Below are positions 1 to 11,416 of a stretch of DNA of 64,000 nt, one piece after another. This DNA comes from Effrenium voratum (taxonomy: Eukaryota > Sar > Dinophyceae > Suessiales > Symbiodiniaceae). Both the position numbers and the translations under genes were made by a program. The notes under the pieces were generated by a model. The model made no database searches. It saw only the letters and a program-made list of their open reading frames with translations, and was not told the DNA's origin. The number at the start of each line of letters is the position of its first letter. Within the stretch, counting starts at the first letter, position 1. Where the stretch lies: contig CAUJNA010000591.1 of NCBI GenBank assembly GCA_963377175.1, forward strand, positions 1 to 64,000, in the 5' to 3' direction.

Positions 1-48
1 AAAAAAGATAAGGACGATGACGAAGAAGATGATGGTGATGAGCACCGT

Positions 49-75
49 GATGATGATGATGATGATGATGATGAT
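49..75. repeat. (GAT)n microsatellite
   Basis: Run of GAT triplets next to the first copy of the local duplication. Confidence 0.9.
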
Positions 76-76
76 A

Positions 77-1250
77 TAGGATGCTCCATGTCAACTGCGC
101 GGGATCTAGCTAGGCCAAGTGACATCGTGTGAAAGCCAGCGACCTTGTTCTGACTCGCTTTCCAATCCCAATGATTCGAAAGTGAGATTTTGATGGAAGT
201 GGAGAGGATTGGGTCTGCTTGCAAAATATGTTATGTTAAATGTTGTTAAGGATCAGAATCAGACAACATGATTTGATATGGGCCACGAGAGAGGCATTGG
301 AAGATTCCTGTCCACTTCCACGACTGGCAAAAGGCAAAGATGCAACCGATCGCAGTCAATCCGACGGCTGGCACGACTTCGAGCAAGAAATCAGCTTGCA
401 GTTGCCATCTTTCGCCAGGTGCTTCGAGCTCGACCCATTTTGACCCATTTTGAGCCCTAATCTTTTGTGGGTTGTGGGGTCCCTCAGAGGTGGATTACAT
501 ATACTTCATACACCTTGAAAACCCGCATGCAAATTGACGGTGAGACTGTGAAGGCCCCTGTGCGTGTGCCAGTGCCGTTTTTTTGCAGAAAGACACCACA
601 CCACCACGGGAAAGCAGGGGCCTCTACAGTCCATGCTCCATGTCAACTCCGCGGGATCTGGCGAAGCCAAGTGACATCTTGTGAGAGTCAGACTCGCTTC
701 CTAGTCCGAATGGTTCGAAAGTGAGAGGGCCACGAGAAAGGCTTTGGAAGATTCCTGTCCATTTCCATGACAGGACAAAGGCAAAGATGAAACCGATCGC
801 ATTCAATCCGACAGCTGGCCGCGCGACAAAAATAGCGCCGGCGCGGAAAGTGCCGAATTTATTGGGTTTGTGTGAAATATAGCTAATCCGGTGCTCTGGA
901 GCGAGTCTGATCAACTCCTGCACGACTCGGGGCAAGCAAACAGAACTTCCCCTCCTACTAAGGCTCGGGGGATGGTAGGGTGCCTGAGATCAGATTCCTG
1001 AATTCCTTCTGGGAATACACCCTGGGTTCAAAGCAAAGGAACTTCCATAATTTCAGGTTTTCGACAAATAAGCCCGACTTAGGGCCATATAGGATGCTTC
1101 ATGTCAACTCCGCGGGATCTAGCTAGGCCAAGTGACATCGTGTGAAAGCCAGCGACCCTTGTTCTGACTCGCTTCCCAATCCCAACGATTCGAAAGTGAG
1201 AGTTTGATGGAAGTGGAGAGGATTGGGTCTGCTTGCAAAATATTTTATAT
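77..1250. repeat. Local direct duplications (about 160-300 bp)
   Basis: The block at 77-236 recurs at 1091-1250 with few changes (both contain GATCTAGCTAGGCCAAGTG and GAGGATTGGGTCTGCTTGC). A more diverged copy at 634-820 matches 77-375, including the part ending CCGACGGCTGGC/CCGACAGCTGGC. Confidence 0.75.
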
Positions 1251-1324
1251 TTCATGAGGACTGGGGGCCTAGGCCTTCGACCGTGTCACAAGGAGATAAG
1301 GACAGCGGCGACGACCACCACGCC

Positions 1325-1367
<43 letters not shown>

Positions 1368-1368
1368 T
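1325..1368. repeat. (GAT)n microsatellite
   Basis: About 14 uninterrupted GAT units. Confidence 0.95.
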
Positions 1369-1850
1369 TGAATCTTCGGTTATGCTCATTTACCAGCCAG
1401 CCTTGAACTTGTAACCGCCCTTCCCGTACGCCTCCCCCTTTGTGGAGAAGGGGTCGGCGGATATACATAGTCATATATATATATTTACATAGGGAGACCT
1501 AAAATTGAGGACAAGCGTATGTCGAGAATCATCAGTATGTGCAAAATGTGCAATAAAGGTTCCCCCCTGTGTGAAAATAGCTCTACACGATGCCAAGAAG
1601 CCACCCAGAATGAGTGGCCGCGAGTTTTCTCCTAGTCCTGAGGAAATGTTCGCTCTGAACTGTTAGGGTCAACCCGAGCCAGGTGAATAGGCTTCTTGCG
1701 AAATTTGGCGGTGCCCAGAATGAAAGCTGAGAAGGTTTGGGAAGCTTCTGGGTGACAACGGCTGTCATGCGTCGAGCATGGCTGCCCCTGGAAGAGGTTT
1801 GAAGCAAGACTGCAGGCATGAAACGGGATGTAGCAATTGAAGCTGTATAT

Positions 1851-1964
1851 CATATGGGTATGGGTCAAAATTACACCAGCAGGATATGGACCGCAGGTTG
1901 TAGGCCATGTTTCCATTTACCAGGGTTCCATTTTGGGTACATATTTTTGACCCACAGCCATATC
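1851..1964. mobile_element. Family A inverted-repeat element (MITE/introner-like)
   Basis: Ends CATATGGGTATGGGTCAAAA and TTTTTGACCCACAGCCATAT are inverted repeats around a 70-bp core with GGTTCCATTTTGGGTAC. Other copies lie near 8304, 11132, 18938, 19865, 21085, 23885, 30554, 36467, 48042 and 55483. Confidence 0.75.
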
Positions 1965-2389
1965 ATAGCCTTTGCTTAAGTCACTTGCACCCCCCAATGG
2001 TGGAATCCCCATAGGTGGTGCGGCCATCAAGTGGGGCGAAGAATCGTTTGATCATAAGAGTGCCAAAGAACTGAGGGACCTTTGCCTTGACATGGGGTTG
2101 AACATGTGTGACAGGTGAAGCCAATCCCCGCCTGCACAGATCACCCTGGAACCGACAGTGCTCTCCGACAAAGAAGCGTGGTGGGCATCTTCTCACCATT
2201 CGTTTGATCATGTTCTGACCAAAGTGGTTTCCGTTTGGGCGGGTGCTAAAAGTTATGTTTTAAGTTGGCGAAATGGGTGGCAGGTCCTTTCAAGCACAAG
2301 GCGTCCTCTGAAAACAACATGCAAAGCAAGAAGCCGTTGTTGATGGCAAACTCCCTGAAGGCGTCTAGCGCCAGTTCCCCATCAGCCAT

Positions 2390-2421
2390 CTCCCTCTCTC
2401 TCTCTGTCTCTCTCTCTCTTT
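2390..2421. repeat. (CT)n tract at the acceptor of ART exon 1
   Basis: Pyrimidine tract of CT repeats ending CTTTCAG; it forms the polypyrimidine tract of the acceptor at 2424. Confidence 0.8.
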
Positions 2422-2424
2422 CAG

Positions 2425-5400
2425 AAGCAGGAGATGCCGCCCATGGTGACGTGCAAGATGGGTGACTACCAGCACAGCTTCGTGTTTCACTTGTTGGATG
2501 AGGTGGTGGCGCAGAGTTGGCTGCCGCGGGCCCAGGTGAACCACCGCTGGGAGATTGAGGAACCGGCTACGGAGTGCCACTTCGGATACAAGCGCCTGGG
2601 CGAATGGCGTGTATAGCGTTGGTTTTGTTTGTGGTGTTTTGGCCAACTTCTTTGTTGAGAGGATGTAAAAGGGGCGTGACAGATTGATTGGACCTCGTTG
2701 AGCTACAGACAATTCCATGGTTGCCTTAGCTATTCGCTCGCGAGTTATAGCAAGCTCACTATGGGGTGCGACCTCACAAATATCCTATTTTGGTGGCCCG
2801 GATGTTGCGGTGGACTATTCTTACGGCGGATGTTGAGGTAGTATCCATACGATGGAGGTGTTGTTGACAATTGACCGGGCAGCCAAGGACAGGAAGAGAC
2901 CCTTCAGCCCACCCAAAAAGAGAGCCGCCCGTCAAAAGTAAGAAACATTTGAATACCCATGATGGCCATAAACCGCTTCCCTATGGGGAAGTGGCAGAAA
3001 GGGTAGCCCTCACCAAGTGAACCGTAGAGTACCAATGTTTTCGTCCGTTGGTCACCGTTGGTTATGTTCCCCTGCTCCTTGGGCCAGTAATCAAGACACA
3101 AAAAGTAGCACTACCAAACCACATTGCACAAGCGCACGCACGCGAGCAGACACACACACACACATTGACATACGCACATACATAACAAGTATGTGTTGCT
3201 TTTTGTACATGCGTGGATCATCACCAATCCTAGTGGTTACCATTACCATACCAAGGAACACATGAGAACTCAAGCAGAAGTGGTGAGGACCCTTCTTGTT
3301 CAGGTGTGTGTAGCGAAAAAGAGGGGCGCTGCTTGTTGGGTTGGTTTCAAAGGGATGCCAAGAGAGAAAGTTACCAATTTGGCGGAGGTTCCCCATTTTT
3401 GAGACTCAGCCTCCGCCACAAGATATAGGTGTTAGTATAAACAAAGAGGAATCCAGCATCGCCATGGAGGTAGATACCCACACGTGGATATGGCTATGTC
3501 TCGAAATACGGGACCCAACAAATGCGGTTGGCTTTTGCTTTCTTTTGAAACCAACCCAAAGGGTGCCCTCAAAAACACCAGCCCAGGGTAATCCCCAAAT
3601 TGGGGTCACCTCAATCTACCATATATCAGGTACTTCCTAGGTTTAGATTGGTAGTTTGGTTTGAGCTCCTGGTTCTTGTGGACATCTAACCACTGGCCTC
3701 ACCAGGCTCCACCAGGCTCCGTGGGAAGCAAAATCGACCTGATCTCAGGTGGGTGGCGCTGTCCGACTGGGGCCCTTGTTTAGGAGAGGGCGCGCTGCTG
3801 TGCTCCTGGCTCAAGGCGATGGTGTTTCAGCCGTCTCCTTTTGGTGTCCATCTTTCATGCGCTACCGAAGTGACGGTGGCTAAAGCAGTCGCCTTTTGAT
3901 GTCCATTTTCATGCGCTACCGAAGTCAAGGTGGTTGAAGCAGTCGCGTTTTGGTGTCCATCTTTCATGCGCTACCGAAGTGCAGGTGGTTGAAGCAGTTG
4001 CCTTGTGGTGTCCATTTTCATGCGCTACCAAAGTGAAGGCGGTTGAAGCAGTCGCGTTTTGATGTACATGTTCATGCGCTACCGAAGTGAATGTGGCTGA
4101 AGCAGTCGCCTTTTGGTGTCTATTTGCATGCGCTACCAAAGTGAAGGCGGTTGAAGCAGTCGCCTTTTGATGTCCATTTTCATGCGCTACCAAAGTGAAG
4201 GTGGTTAAAGCAGTCACCTTTTGGTGTCCATCTTCATGCGCTACCAAAGTGAAGGCGGTTGAAGCAGTCGCCTTTTGATGTCCATTTTCATGCGCTACCA
4301 AAGTGAAGGTGGTTAAAGCAGTCACCTTTTGGTGTCCATTTTCATGCGCTACCCAAGTGAAGGCGGTTGAAGCAGTCGCCTTTTGATGTCCATTTTCATG
4401 CGCTACCGAAGTAAAGGTGGCCATTTTCATGCGCTACCCAAGTGAAGGCGGTTGAAGCAGTCGCCTTTTGATGTCCATTTTCATGCGCTACCGAAGTGAA
4501 GGTGGTTGAAGCAGTCGCGTTTTGGTGTCCATCTTTCGCGCGCTACCGAAGTGAAGGTGGCTGAAGCAGTTGCCTTTTGGTGTTTCATGCACTACCAAAG
4601 TGAAGGCGGTTGAAGCAGTCGCCTTTTGATGTCCATTTTCATGCGCTACCAAAGTGAAGGTGGCTGAAGCAGTCGCCTTTTGGTGTCCAATCTTATGCGC
4701 TACCAAAGTAAAGGTGGTTGAAGCAGTCGCCTTTTGATGTCCATTTTCATGAGCTACCAAAGTGAAGGTGGTTGAAGCAGTCGCCTTTTGGTGTCCATTT
4801 TCATGCGCTACCGAAGTGAAGGTGGCTAAAGCAGTCGCCTTTTGATGTCCATTTTCATGCGCTACCGAAGTCAAGGTGGTTGAAGCAGTCGCGTTTTGAT
4901 GTCCATTTTCATGCGAAACCGAAGTGAAGGTGGCTGAAGCAGTTGCCTTTTGGTGTTTCATGCACTACCAAAGTGAAGGTGGTTAAGGCACTCGCCTTTT
5001 GATGTCCATTTTGATGCGAAACCGAAGTGAAGGTGGTTGAAGCAGTCGCGTTTTGGTGTCCATCTTTGATGCGCTACCGAAGTGAAGGTAATTGAAGCAG
5101 TCGCCTTTTGGTGTCCATTTTCATGCGAAGCCGAGTTACCAAATTGAAGGTGGTTCGCTTCCAAAGTGAAGGTGGTTGAAGCACTCGCCTTTTGGTGTCC
5201 ATCTTTTATGCGCTACCAAAGTGAAGGTGGTAGAAGCAGTCGCCTTTTGGTTTCATGTGCACGCCCTGCTACCAAAGTGACGCAGCCCGGCAGGGCCTCT
5301 TCCACAACCGGCGCGGCGAGTTCATGTCGCAGGTGGCGAAGCTGGTGCCGACCCTCGGAGACAAGATCGAGGCGGGATGGTTTTTTAAGCGGCCTGGGGT

Positions 5401-8400
5401 CTGTCTGCTTTTCAGGCCACCGTTTGGTTGTTTTCCCATCCAATGTGGTTGGTATTAATCGGAAAACTCTGGGGTTTGACCGCAGCCTCGTTTCGTTTTG
5501 GTTCAAATCTGACTTCCATTCAATGTGGTGGGTGTTTCTTGGAGACGAAATGGGTTTGACTGAAGCCAAATTTCCCACTGGTTTCAAACGGACCGCGTGC
5601 TTTGACTTGACTGCTATTGGGTTGGATCTTCAGACTTGAACTTTTTGGTTGAAATAAATGTGTTTTCCACTAAACCCCAAAACATCTAAAAACAAAATGA
5701 AAAAAAAAGAAAATGCAGGGGGTCAGCAGAAACCAAGTTGAGGTGTCGCTGAAGCGGTTCAACCGCACGGAGTCCTCGGAGTTCAGGGACTTCCGGGCGC
5801 CGCAGCCGGTGCCGCGGCCCGCGGTGCCCAGCAAACCCCCCGAGGCGTGGGTGGCGTGGGGCTGCGCGCAGGGCGCGCGTTCCAGTCGCTCGGGCGCTCG
5901 GCGCGAGGCGTTGCTTGGGGGTTGGGGGTTGGAAGCCACTGCGAAACCGAAGAAAAGGTTTAATTAAGAGAACAAGAGAGAGAGAGAGACCGAGAGAGAG
6001 AGAGAGAGGCAGGGATAGTTAGAGAGAGAGAGAGTCGGAAGCCAAAGGAAGGCAAAAAGCCAAAACGCAAAGCTGGATCCCCAGAATCCCCCGCCCATTT
6101 TGAGCCAAACTGTCCGCCGGCGAGTCAGCGAGTGCCAGGAGCTCCGGGCGTGGCTGGCCCACGTCTTCCATGGCTTCGCCCATTTGCCGGACGACGACTC
6201 TTCCAAGCGCGAGGAAAGAGACGTCTCTGTTTTTTGGGGAGTACCCCGTTTCGGGGGGGCCTTTGTGTTGATGTTTGAAACGGAAGCCAAAAACAAAGCC
6301 AGAAAGTCAAGTTGTGTGTGGGGGTGTGCGTTTTCAGGGCACCCTTTGTTGGGTTTACAGAAGCCAGAAAGACAACTGGGTCCGCCTATTTTCATATTTT
6401 CACACCCTCCTGACACACGCGCAGGCAATTGGCGGATGCAATTGGCACCTGAAGAGCCCAAAGCTTCCAAAGGAAACCAGGACCACATGTTCCCTCCCAG
6501 CTTTCCATGCCTGAGGTTTGCTATAAGCTTCGCTGCCCTCCCCACTGGGTCCACATACCCTTTGGAGGAAATTTGTCCTTCAGGTATCTCAAAGGTGCTA
6601 GATCAGTGGGAGGGAGGGGATATGATGGCTTGAACGTCACCTTTTGGTTGGCAAGGCCAACTGAGTTTGTTTTTGTTTTTTTTACAGGGTGATGCTTATG
6701 TCGCCCGTTTGTTGGTGGCGTGCGAGGAGCCTTAATTTTGCGACTTGTACGGATATGATCATGTTCTACCTTGGAAGAAAGGGAAGCTACGCGAGGCTGC
6801 CTTTTTCTATCCCCCATCAGGCAGTCTCCGCTCGTGGGTGGACCCTTTCACTGGAACCATCCACTACAGGGCCTGACGGTTCGTTAAGAACGCCGAAGGA
6901 TATATACACCTAATAGTAGCCTCATTAAGTTTCTATAGTGTTTGTCTTCAATGGAACTTTCGCAGAGCGCTCATATTGTGCAGGCAACTTGCGCGAAGCA
7001 ACTTGCACAGAACACTTGCGCAGAGCCTTGCGCAGAGCATTTACGAGAAGCAACTTGCAACTAATATCTTGCACACAGACGTTGCACAGGGCAACTTGCA
7101 TAAAGCAACACGCGCGAGCACTCCCAGAGATCGACATGCAAGCTTGCGCAGAGCAACTTACGCAGAGCACACGTGCACAGACAGTGCCACAACACCAACT
7201 TGCGCGAACCACCTCGCGCGGAGCATTCGAAAAGAGCCAATCAAAAAGAGCTACCTACACAGAGAAGTTGCACAGAGCAACTTGCCGGCAGCATGTTGCA
7301 GCGCGAAGCTGCTTGCCAAGCGGCACTTGCACAGAACCTATGGAGCACTCTCACTTGTTGTTGTTGTTTTTTTGGGGGGGGGGTTGTTGTCATCGTGGTG
7401 AGAAGGCGGGGCTTGGCAAAACATGGCGGCAACGTGCTTTCGGGCCAATCGCGCCCCCTAAGTGCTGTGGTGTTCTGTTTCATAAGCTCACGAAAAAGCT
7501 CCCCCCAATCATCATCAGTGTTTCGGACTTGGCCACTTGTTTGTTATTGATTCTTGTTTGTTTAGTTTTTCTAAAAACAAGTCTTCTTCCCCGGTTTTTT
7601 GCGGAGGAGCTGGTGGCGTCCCTGTGCTGCCGCTGGGCGGTGGAGTGTGAGGAGGTCACCTCCCTGCCCGAGAAGTGCCTCGCACCCAGCCAGGCAGCCC
7701 CGCACGCCGAGGGCGGCGCGAGCGGCGGGAGCTTTCTGTGCTTCCACGGCACCTCCCAGGCGGAGATGCGGGGGACGTGGCTTTTGGATTTGGGCCAGGG
7801 CTGGCTCGTGATGTAGGGGGAGTCGAGAGGAAGGGGGAGTCATTGAAGGGAGGGAGGAGGCAAAATTGGATCAGAGTTCGGCAGGGGGGGTTATTTGAGG
7901 CACTTGGTAGGAAGGCTTGAAACGAAACGCGGATTCAAGTCATGAGGCGGGGGTATGATAGTTTGAAGCCGTTTTGTCCAATTATCGGACATTTATTTGG
8001 CATGACCTGTGGAATGGAAACTGAATGTTTGAACTTCCATTCGTTGACAGGCCTTCAAGTGCTGTCTTGTTTTGTTCTGGTCTCCTTTGCAAATGAAAAG
8101 AGACTGTCCAATGTTCCTCATTCCTTTTTTGACATTTGATCTTTGTGGAAAAGGCAGCTCCCCCACCAGCAAACCGCAGAGTATCTCACCTAAGGCCCTA
8201 ACTTGCTTCGGGCGTTCCTCCTTAGTCTAGTCGGGATTGTAAGCCTGCAGAACAGGTTCGCGATTTTGGCAGAGGCTATCTATAATATGTTTGTTGCTTG
8301 ATACATATGGGCGCGGCTCAAAATTGAAGGGCTGGGGTTACGCAGGTTTTTTGTGGTTGGTTCCGTGTACCAAGGTGCCATTTTGGTTTACTTTTATTTG

Positions 8401-11400
8401 AGCCACAGCCATATGAAGTAAGCCTCTACCAACATGAGAGCCATCTCAGATGAGCTCCCACCGATGTTTCAGACGTTTGATTCGTTTCAGTTCCCAGCCT
8501 GCGCCTTCCGCAGGTGGCATGCCGGCAGATCGCCCAAGATGGCTTCGACGCCTCCAGAAGGTCGGCCTCCCTGGGCAAGATCGTGCCGCGCCTTGGCGGC
8601 TGTCGAAGCTCCTTTCTTTATTAATATGTGTTTGTTTGTTTGTTTGTTTGTTTGTTGACTTGTTGACTTGTGGATTTGTTTGTTTGTTTGTTTGTTTGTT
8701 TGTTTGTTTGTTTGGTTGGTTGGTTGTTTTTTGATTTGTTGGTTGGTTGGTTGGTTGGTTTGTTTGTTGATTTGTTTGTTTGTTTATTTGTTGGTTTGTT
8801 TGTTTGTGTGTGGGCGTTTGCTTGTCTGTTGTATGTCTTTTTTTGTGAGTGTTTTGTGGCTGGTGAGGCATTTGTTTTGTTTTTTGTGTGGCTGCTTTGG
8901 TCTTTTGTCATGTGTTTTTGGGGTTTTTGTGTTGTGGTTGTTTTGGTTGTGTGGTTGTTTTTTTGTCATGTGCTTTTGTGTGGCTTGTTTGTTTGCTTGT
9001 TCCTTTCTGTTTGTGTTTTTGTTTTTTGTTTTTCTGTGTGTGTGTGTGTGTGTTGTTGTTTGTTGTTTGTTTTGAGGCGACCTCACATGTTTGCGTTCTC
9101 TTTGGACCTTGCTTGATTGTTCACTTTGGCCTTGCGGTGGTTTGAACCTTGTCTTTTTTTTGTGTACCCTGTGTTTGGTTAAGACTTGTTTTGGGCCTCT
9201 CTTGTCTTTGGTTCATCATGGTCATGTTGAAGCAAACTCACGGCGGAGTCGGTCGATTCTGCTCGTCCAGGTATTTGGTGGGCGAATATCTGTCCTCCGA
9301 CCCAAAAGTGGCATTGAAGTATTCGCGGCAGAAGGAGATTGGCAAGGAGGGCTGGTACAAAATGCGTGTTATCCCCGCGACCCCGCGACCTTCAACGAGG
9401 TTGTTTAACGGACGTTGTTTCAAGGCGTGTTGGATATGTTTCCTAAAACTGGTGGTCTTTCTCATGTTACAACGGGTTGGACCGCACCTGGAAGGACACC
9501 CTCAGCATGCTGGTGGTCCAGGCGGGGTCCGTGTCTTCGTTTTAGCCAGACCTCCAGCGGTTGGCATTTCCCTCCAGTGGTTGGCATCGCCTGCCGTGGT
9601 TTTGACACCGTCGCATGGCCGCTGGAGTTGGGACACCGGGGTGTCGTGCTGACGCACATCCTTATGGACCACTGACCAGAGCCATATTTTTCCGTCTGAC
9701 CCTGGGAATCTGGGGTGTCACCAGCACAAAACCAACAGATGGAGGTCAGCCCCGGGGGGCGCAAGCGAATGAATCAGATCGCCCTGGATTGGCTGCTTCG
9801 GAGTTGAATCCCCGAGGTCCCAGTTTAACACCAAACAGGAGGCTATCCCGTCGCCATCCAAAGCACCGCTTGGTGAAGTGAATGAAAGCTTGAAACCAGG
9901 CTGTGAACATTGTTGCAGCTAGGTCTCACAGTAGTGCCCTTTTACCCTTTCTTGGGGAAGGGCTCCCCTACTAGACTACAGAAAAAACGGGTACCCTTAG
10001 TCTAACTCTCTACTGGAGGACCTAGGCAGGTTAGGTTTGGCGTTCAGATCTGAGGCTAGGCTGGGTATGAGTCAGGTCCCAGAGTCGAACTTCGAGATGC
10101 GGAACGGCGTCTGGTTCCAGCGCAAGCTCGCGGAGCCTGCTGAGGAACCCAAAGATGGCGCCATACCCAGGCGCAAGAGATGTTTGTGCGTGTACTCGCT
10201 TTATACAATATAGTATCCCTATATGGTACCATATGTTTATCGGCCCCCTTTGTATCCCACCACTCGTAGGGATATGTTGTAATGAGGGTACCCTTTTCAG
10301 GTTGGTTTAGAGGGAAACCCCAGGCACCGGCCGCCCCCTCGGCACCGGCCCGCGCTTTTGTCCTACGTTCATTGTTCGACAGACCCGAGCCATGAGACTG
10401 ACGTGCTTTGGGTCAAGGTGCTTGGTGAGATCTGACATCTTCGACCTTTGCACCGTTTTTTTTCTTGAGGCTACCCTAATTTTTGGTTGTTCGAAGGGAC
10501 GCGCAAAGGAATCCAGCCACTTTTGGGCGTCCCCTCTTTTAAGACACAACTGCATTGGGTAGAACCAGGAGTGAAGGGTTGAATATGACCATGAGTGTGT
10601 CAGGGACAAGCGCTTCAAGTTGATGGTGCTGGCAAAACAACACATTGGTTTGTCAGTGCTTGAGGATCCAGCTAGCAACCAACAGAAACCATCATATGAC
10701 AACAACTAAACAACTGAGTTAACCAAATATCAATGGTTACCAAGTGCTTTGTTGAGACCTGAGGTTCGACCATTTACCAAGTGATTTGTTGACCATCCAT
10801 TGAATTCCAAGGTTGATTGTACCAGGTCTTTGGATTCAATATTTCTCCATTGACCAAGAAAGCATCCCATCCCCCCTGCCCCCATTCTGCTTACCACCTG
10901 GTTTACTAGGCAGCATAGCAAGGCCATATAAACCATGGTAAATGTGTGGGTAGCAACAGCAATCAGTTGGTTTTGGGCGCAGCTCAAGTGAGCCACGTTC
11001 GTTCGTTATTGTTGTCCAAGTTTGACATGGACATCTGGTGAATAACCCTCCCCATTTCCTGACACAAATGTGTCATTCCTTTTACCCCCGCACATTTCCC
11101 CCCCCCCCTCCGGGCATTTCCTGACCTACCCAAATGTGGGTATGGCTCAAAATTAAAAAGCTAGGGCTACGCATGTATTAGGCTTTGGTTCCATTTACCA
11201 TCGTGCCATTTTGGTACCACTTTTTTGAGCCACAGCCATGTCCCCTGCACATGTTACCGAAACCATTGACCGTTGCTCAAGCGCTTTAGGCCAGATTTCG
11301 GCCAGAGCTCCACGCTGGTCTGCGCGGACGAGCGCGTGCTGGTGCCGCGGGCGATCTTGACGTTTCGGCCCTCCCGGTCGGTGCTGAAGTCGAGCTCGGC

Positions 11401-11416
11401 CATGGTGAACTACGAC
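2425..11416 (+). CDS. PARP-like ADP-ribosyltransferase module (nine exons), probably the N-terminal part of a longer gene
   Basis: Nine open, GC-rich exons that join in phase 0: 2425-2601, 5294-5371, 5743-5844, 6139-6210, 7607-7759, 8514-8564, 9233-9367, 10076-10153 and 11306-11416. The joined product has an N-terminal stretch I do not recognise (exons 1-4, partly helical and charged). An ADP-ribosyltransferase-like core follows: CFHGTSQ (first beta strand with the catalytic-type His), IAQDGFDASRRS, then GVGRF and GEYLSSDPKVALKYS (the Tyr-bearing region and the helix after it), WYKMRV, and a last strand ADERVLVPRAILTF. Order and spacing match the H-Y-E class of PARP/ART folds. The position matching the PARP1 catalytic Glu appears to be Ser, so mono-ADP-ribosylation or no activity is possible. 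This family would move ADP-ribose from NAD+ to proteins or nucleic acids. No initiator Met was identified; exon 1 may begin further upstream. Exon 9 ends in phase with the MDP1 exons downstream. The exons as a group are well supported; the family call is moderate. Confidence 0.55.
3850..5255. repeat. Tandem array, unit about 54 bp, roughly 25 copies
   Basis: Unit contains ATGCGCTACCGAAGTGAAGG and GAAGCAGTCGCCTTTTG. It lies in the intron before ART exon 2 and ends about 40 bp before that exon. Because the unit is near 54 bp (18 codons), long open frames arise on the - strand with the repeat FTLVAHENGHQKATAST; these look incidental. Confidence 0.95.
5970..6035. repeat. (GA)n-rich tract
   Basis: Interrupted AGAGAG runs in the intron before ART exon 4. 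Confidence 0.85.
6958..7335. repeat. Degenerate short repeat, core CTTGC(G/A)CAGAGCAA
   Basis: About 18 imperfect copies of a core such as AACTTGCGCAGAGC at irregular spacing, in the intron before ART exon 5. They leave spurious open frames on both strands. Confidence 0.75.
7607..7759 (+). CDS. ART exon 5 (HGTS strand)
   Basis: Acceptor ...GGAG|G and donor CAG|GC give 51 codons ending in CFHGTSQ. Joining to the next exon gives HGTSQVACRQIAQDGF, the usual PARP/ART spacing between the HGT strand and the following helix and GF turn. Confidence 0.55.
8304..8415. mobile_element. Family A element
   Basis: Termini CATATGGGCGCGGCTCAAAA and TTTGAGCCACAGCCATATG. Here the inner base is GGCTCAAAA rather than GGGTCAAAA, the same subtype as the copies at 11132, 30554 and 48042. 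Confidence 0.75.
8620..8815. repeat. (GTTT)n/(GGTT)n tetranucleotide tract
   Basis: Long run of TTTG units shifting to TTGG, followed by T/G-rich sequence to about 9070. The long translated frames here are artefacts of the repeat. Confidence 0.95.
9233..9367 (+). CDS. ART exon 7 (Tyr-bearing region)
   Basis: Encodes THGGVGRF, then GEYLSSDPKVALKYSRQ and WYKMR before a GT donor. GEYL...ALKY resembles the Y-F-A...A..Y segment of ADP-ribosyltransferases. The 5' border (after GAAG) is less certain; an alternative acceptor lies at 9270. Confidence 0.5.
9945..10027. mobile_element. Family C intron repeat
   Basis: Copy of GGGCTCCCCTACTAGACTAC...AAAAACGGGTACCCTTAGTC...CTCTACTGGAGGACCTAG, 48 bp before ART exon 8. 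Other copies: 24590, 37224, 48920 and 55786. Confidence 0.75.
11132..11241. mobile_element. Family A element
   Basis: Termini AATGTGGGTATGGCTCAAAA and TTTTTTGAGCCACAGCCATG around a core with GGTTCCATTTACCATCG. About 65 bp before ART exon 9. Confidence 0.75.
11306..11416 (+). CDS. ART exon 9 (C-terminal strand)
   Basis: Acceptor GGCCAG|AGC. Encodes STLVCADERVLVPRAILTF and ends MVNYD before a GT donor, in phase 0. The last ART strand (...V.D..QVLPRYL...) is recognisable. No stop codon occurs in this exon; the frame would stay open into the intron to a stop after 11540. Confidence 0.5.

Larger units (their letters stand above)
1..2424. other. Non-coding flank with local duplications
   Basis: No exon was recognised. 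It holds GAT microsatellites, a block present two to three times (77-375, 634-820, 1091-1250) and one inverted-repeat element (1851-1964). It probably includes intron or 5' flank of the ART gene. Confidence 0.5.

Noticed and set aside
420..456. Spliced-leader relic at CCCATTTTGACCCATTTTGAGCC
   Set aside because: The GGCTCAAG end is missing and the match is too short and common in T-rich sequence.
3909..5164. Three - strand open frames with FTLVAHENGHQKATAST repeats
   Set aside because: They follow from the 54-bp tandem unit being a multiple of three. The array lies in an intron of a + strand gene and the repeats show no codon-position bias.
3850..5255. CRISPR-like array
   Set aside because: Units are contiguous and diverged with no unique spacers; eukaryotic minisatellite, no cas genes.
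8446..9116. Long frames on both strands near the GTTT tract (CLFV and NKQT repeats)
   Set aside because: Products of a tetranucleotide/T-G-rich tract; open in several frames at once.
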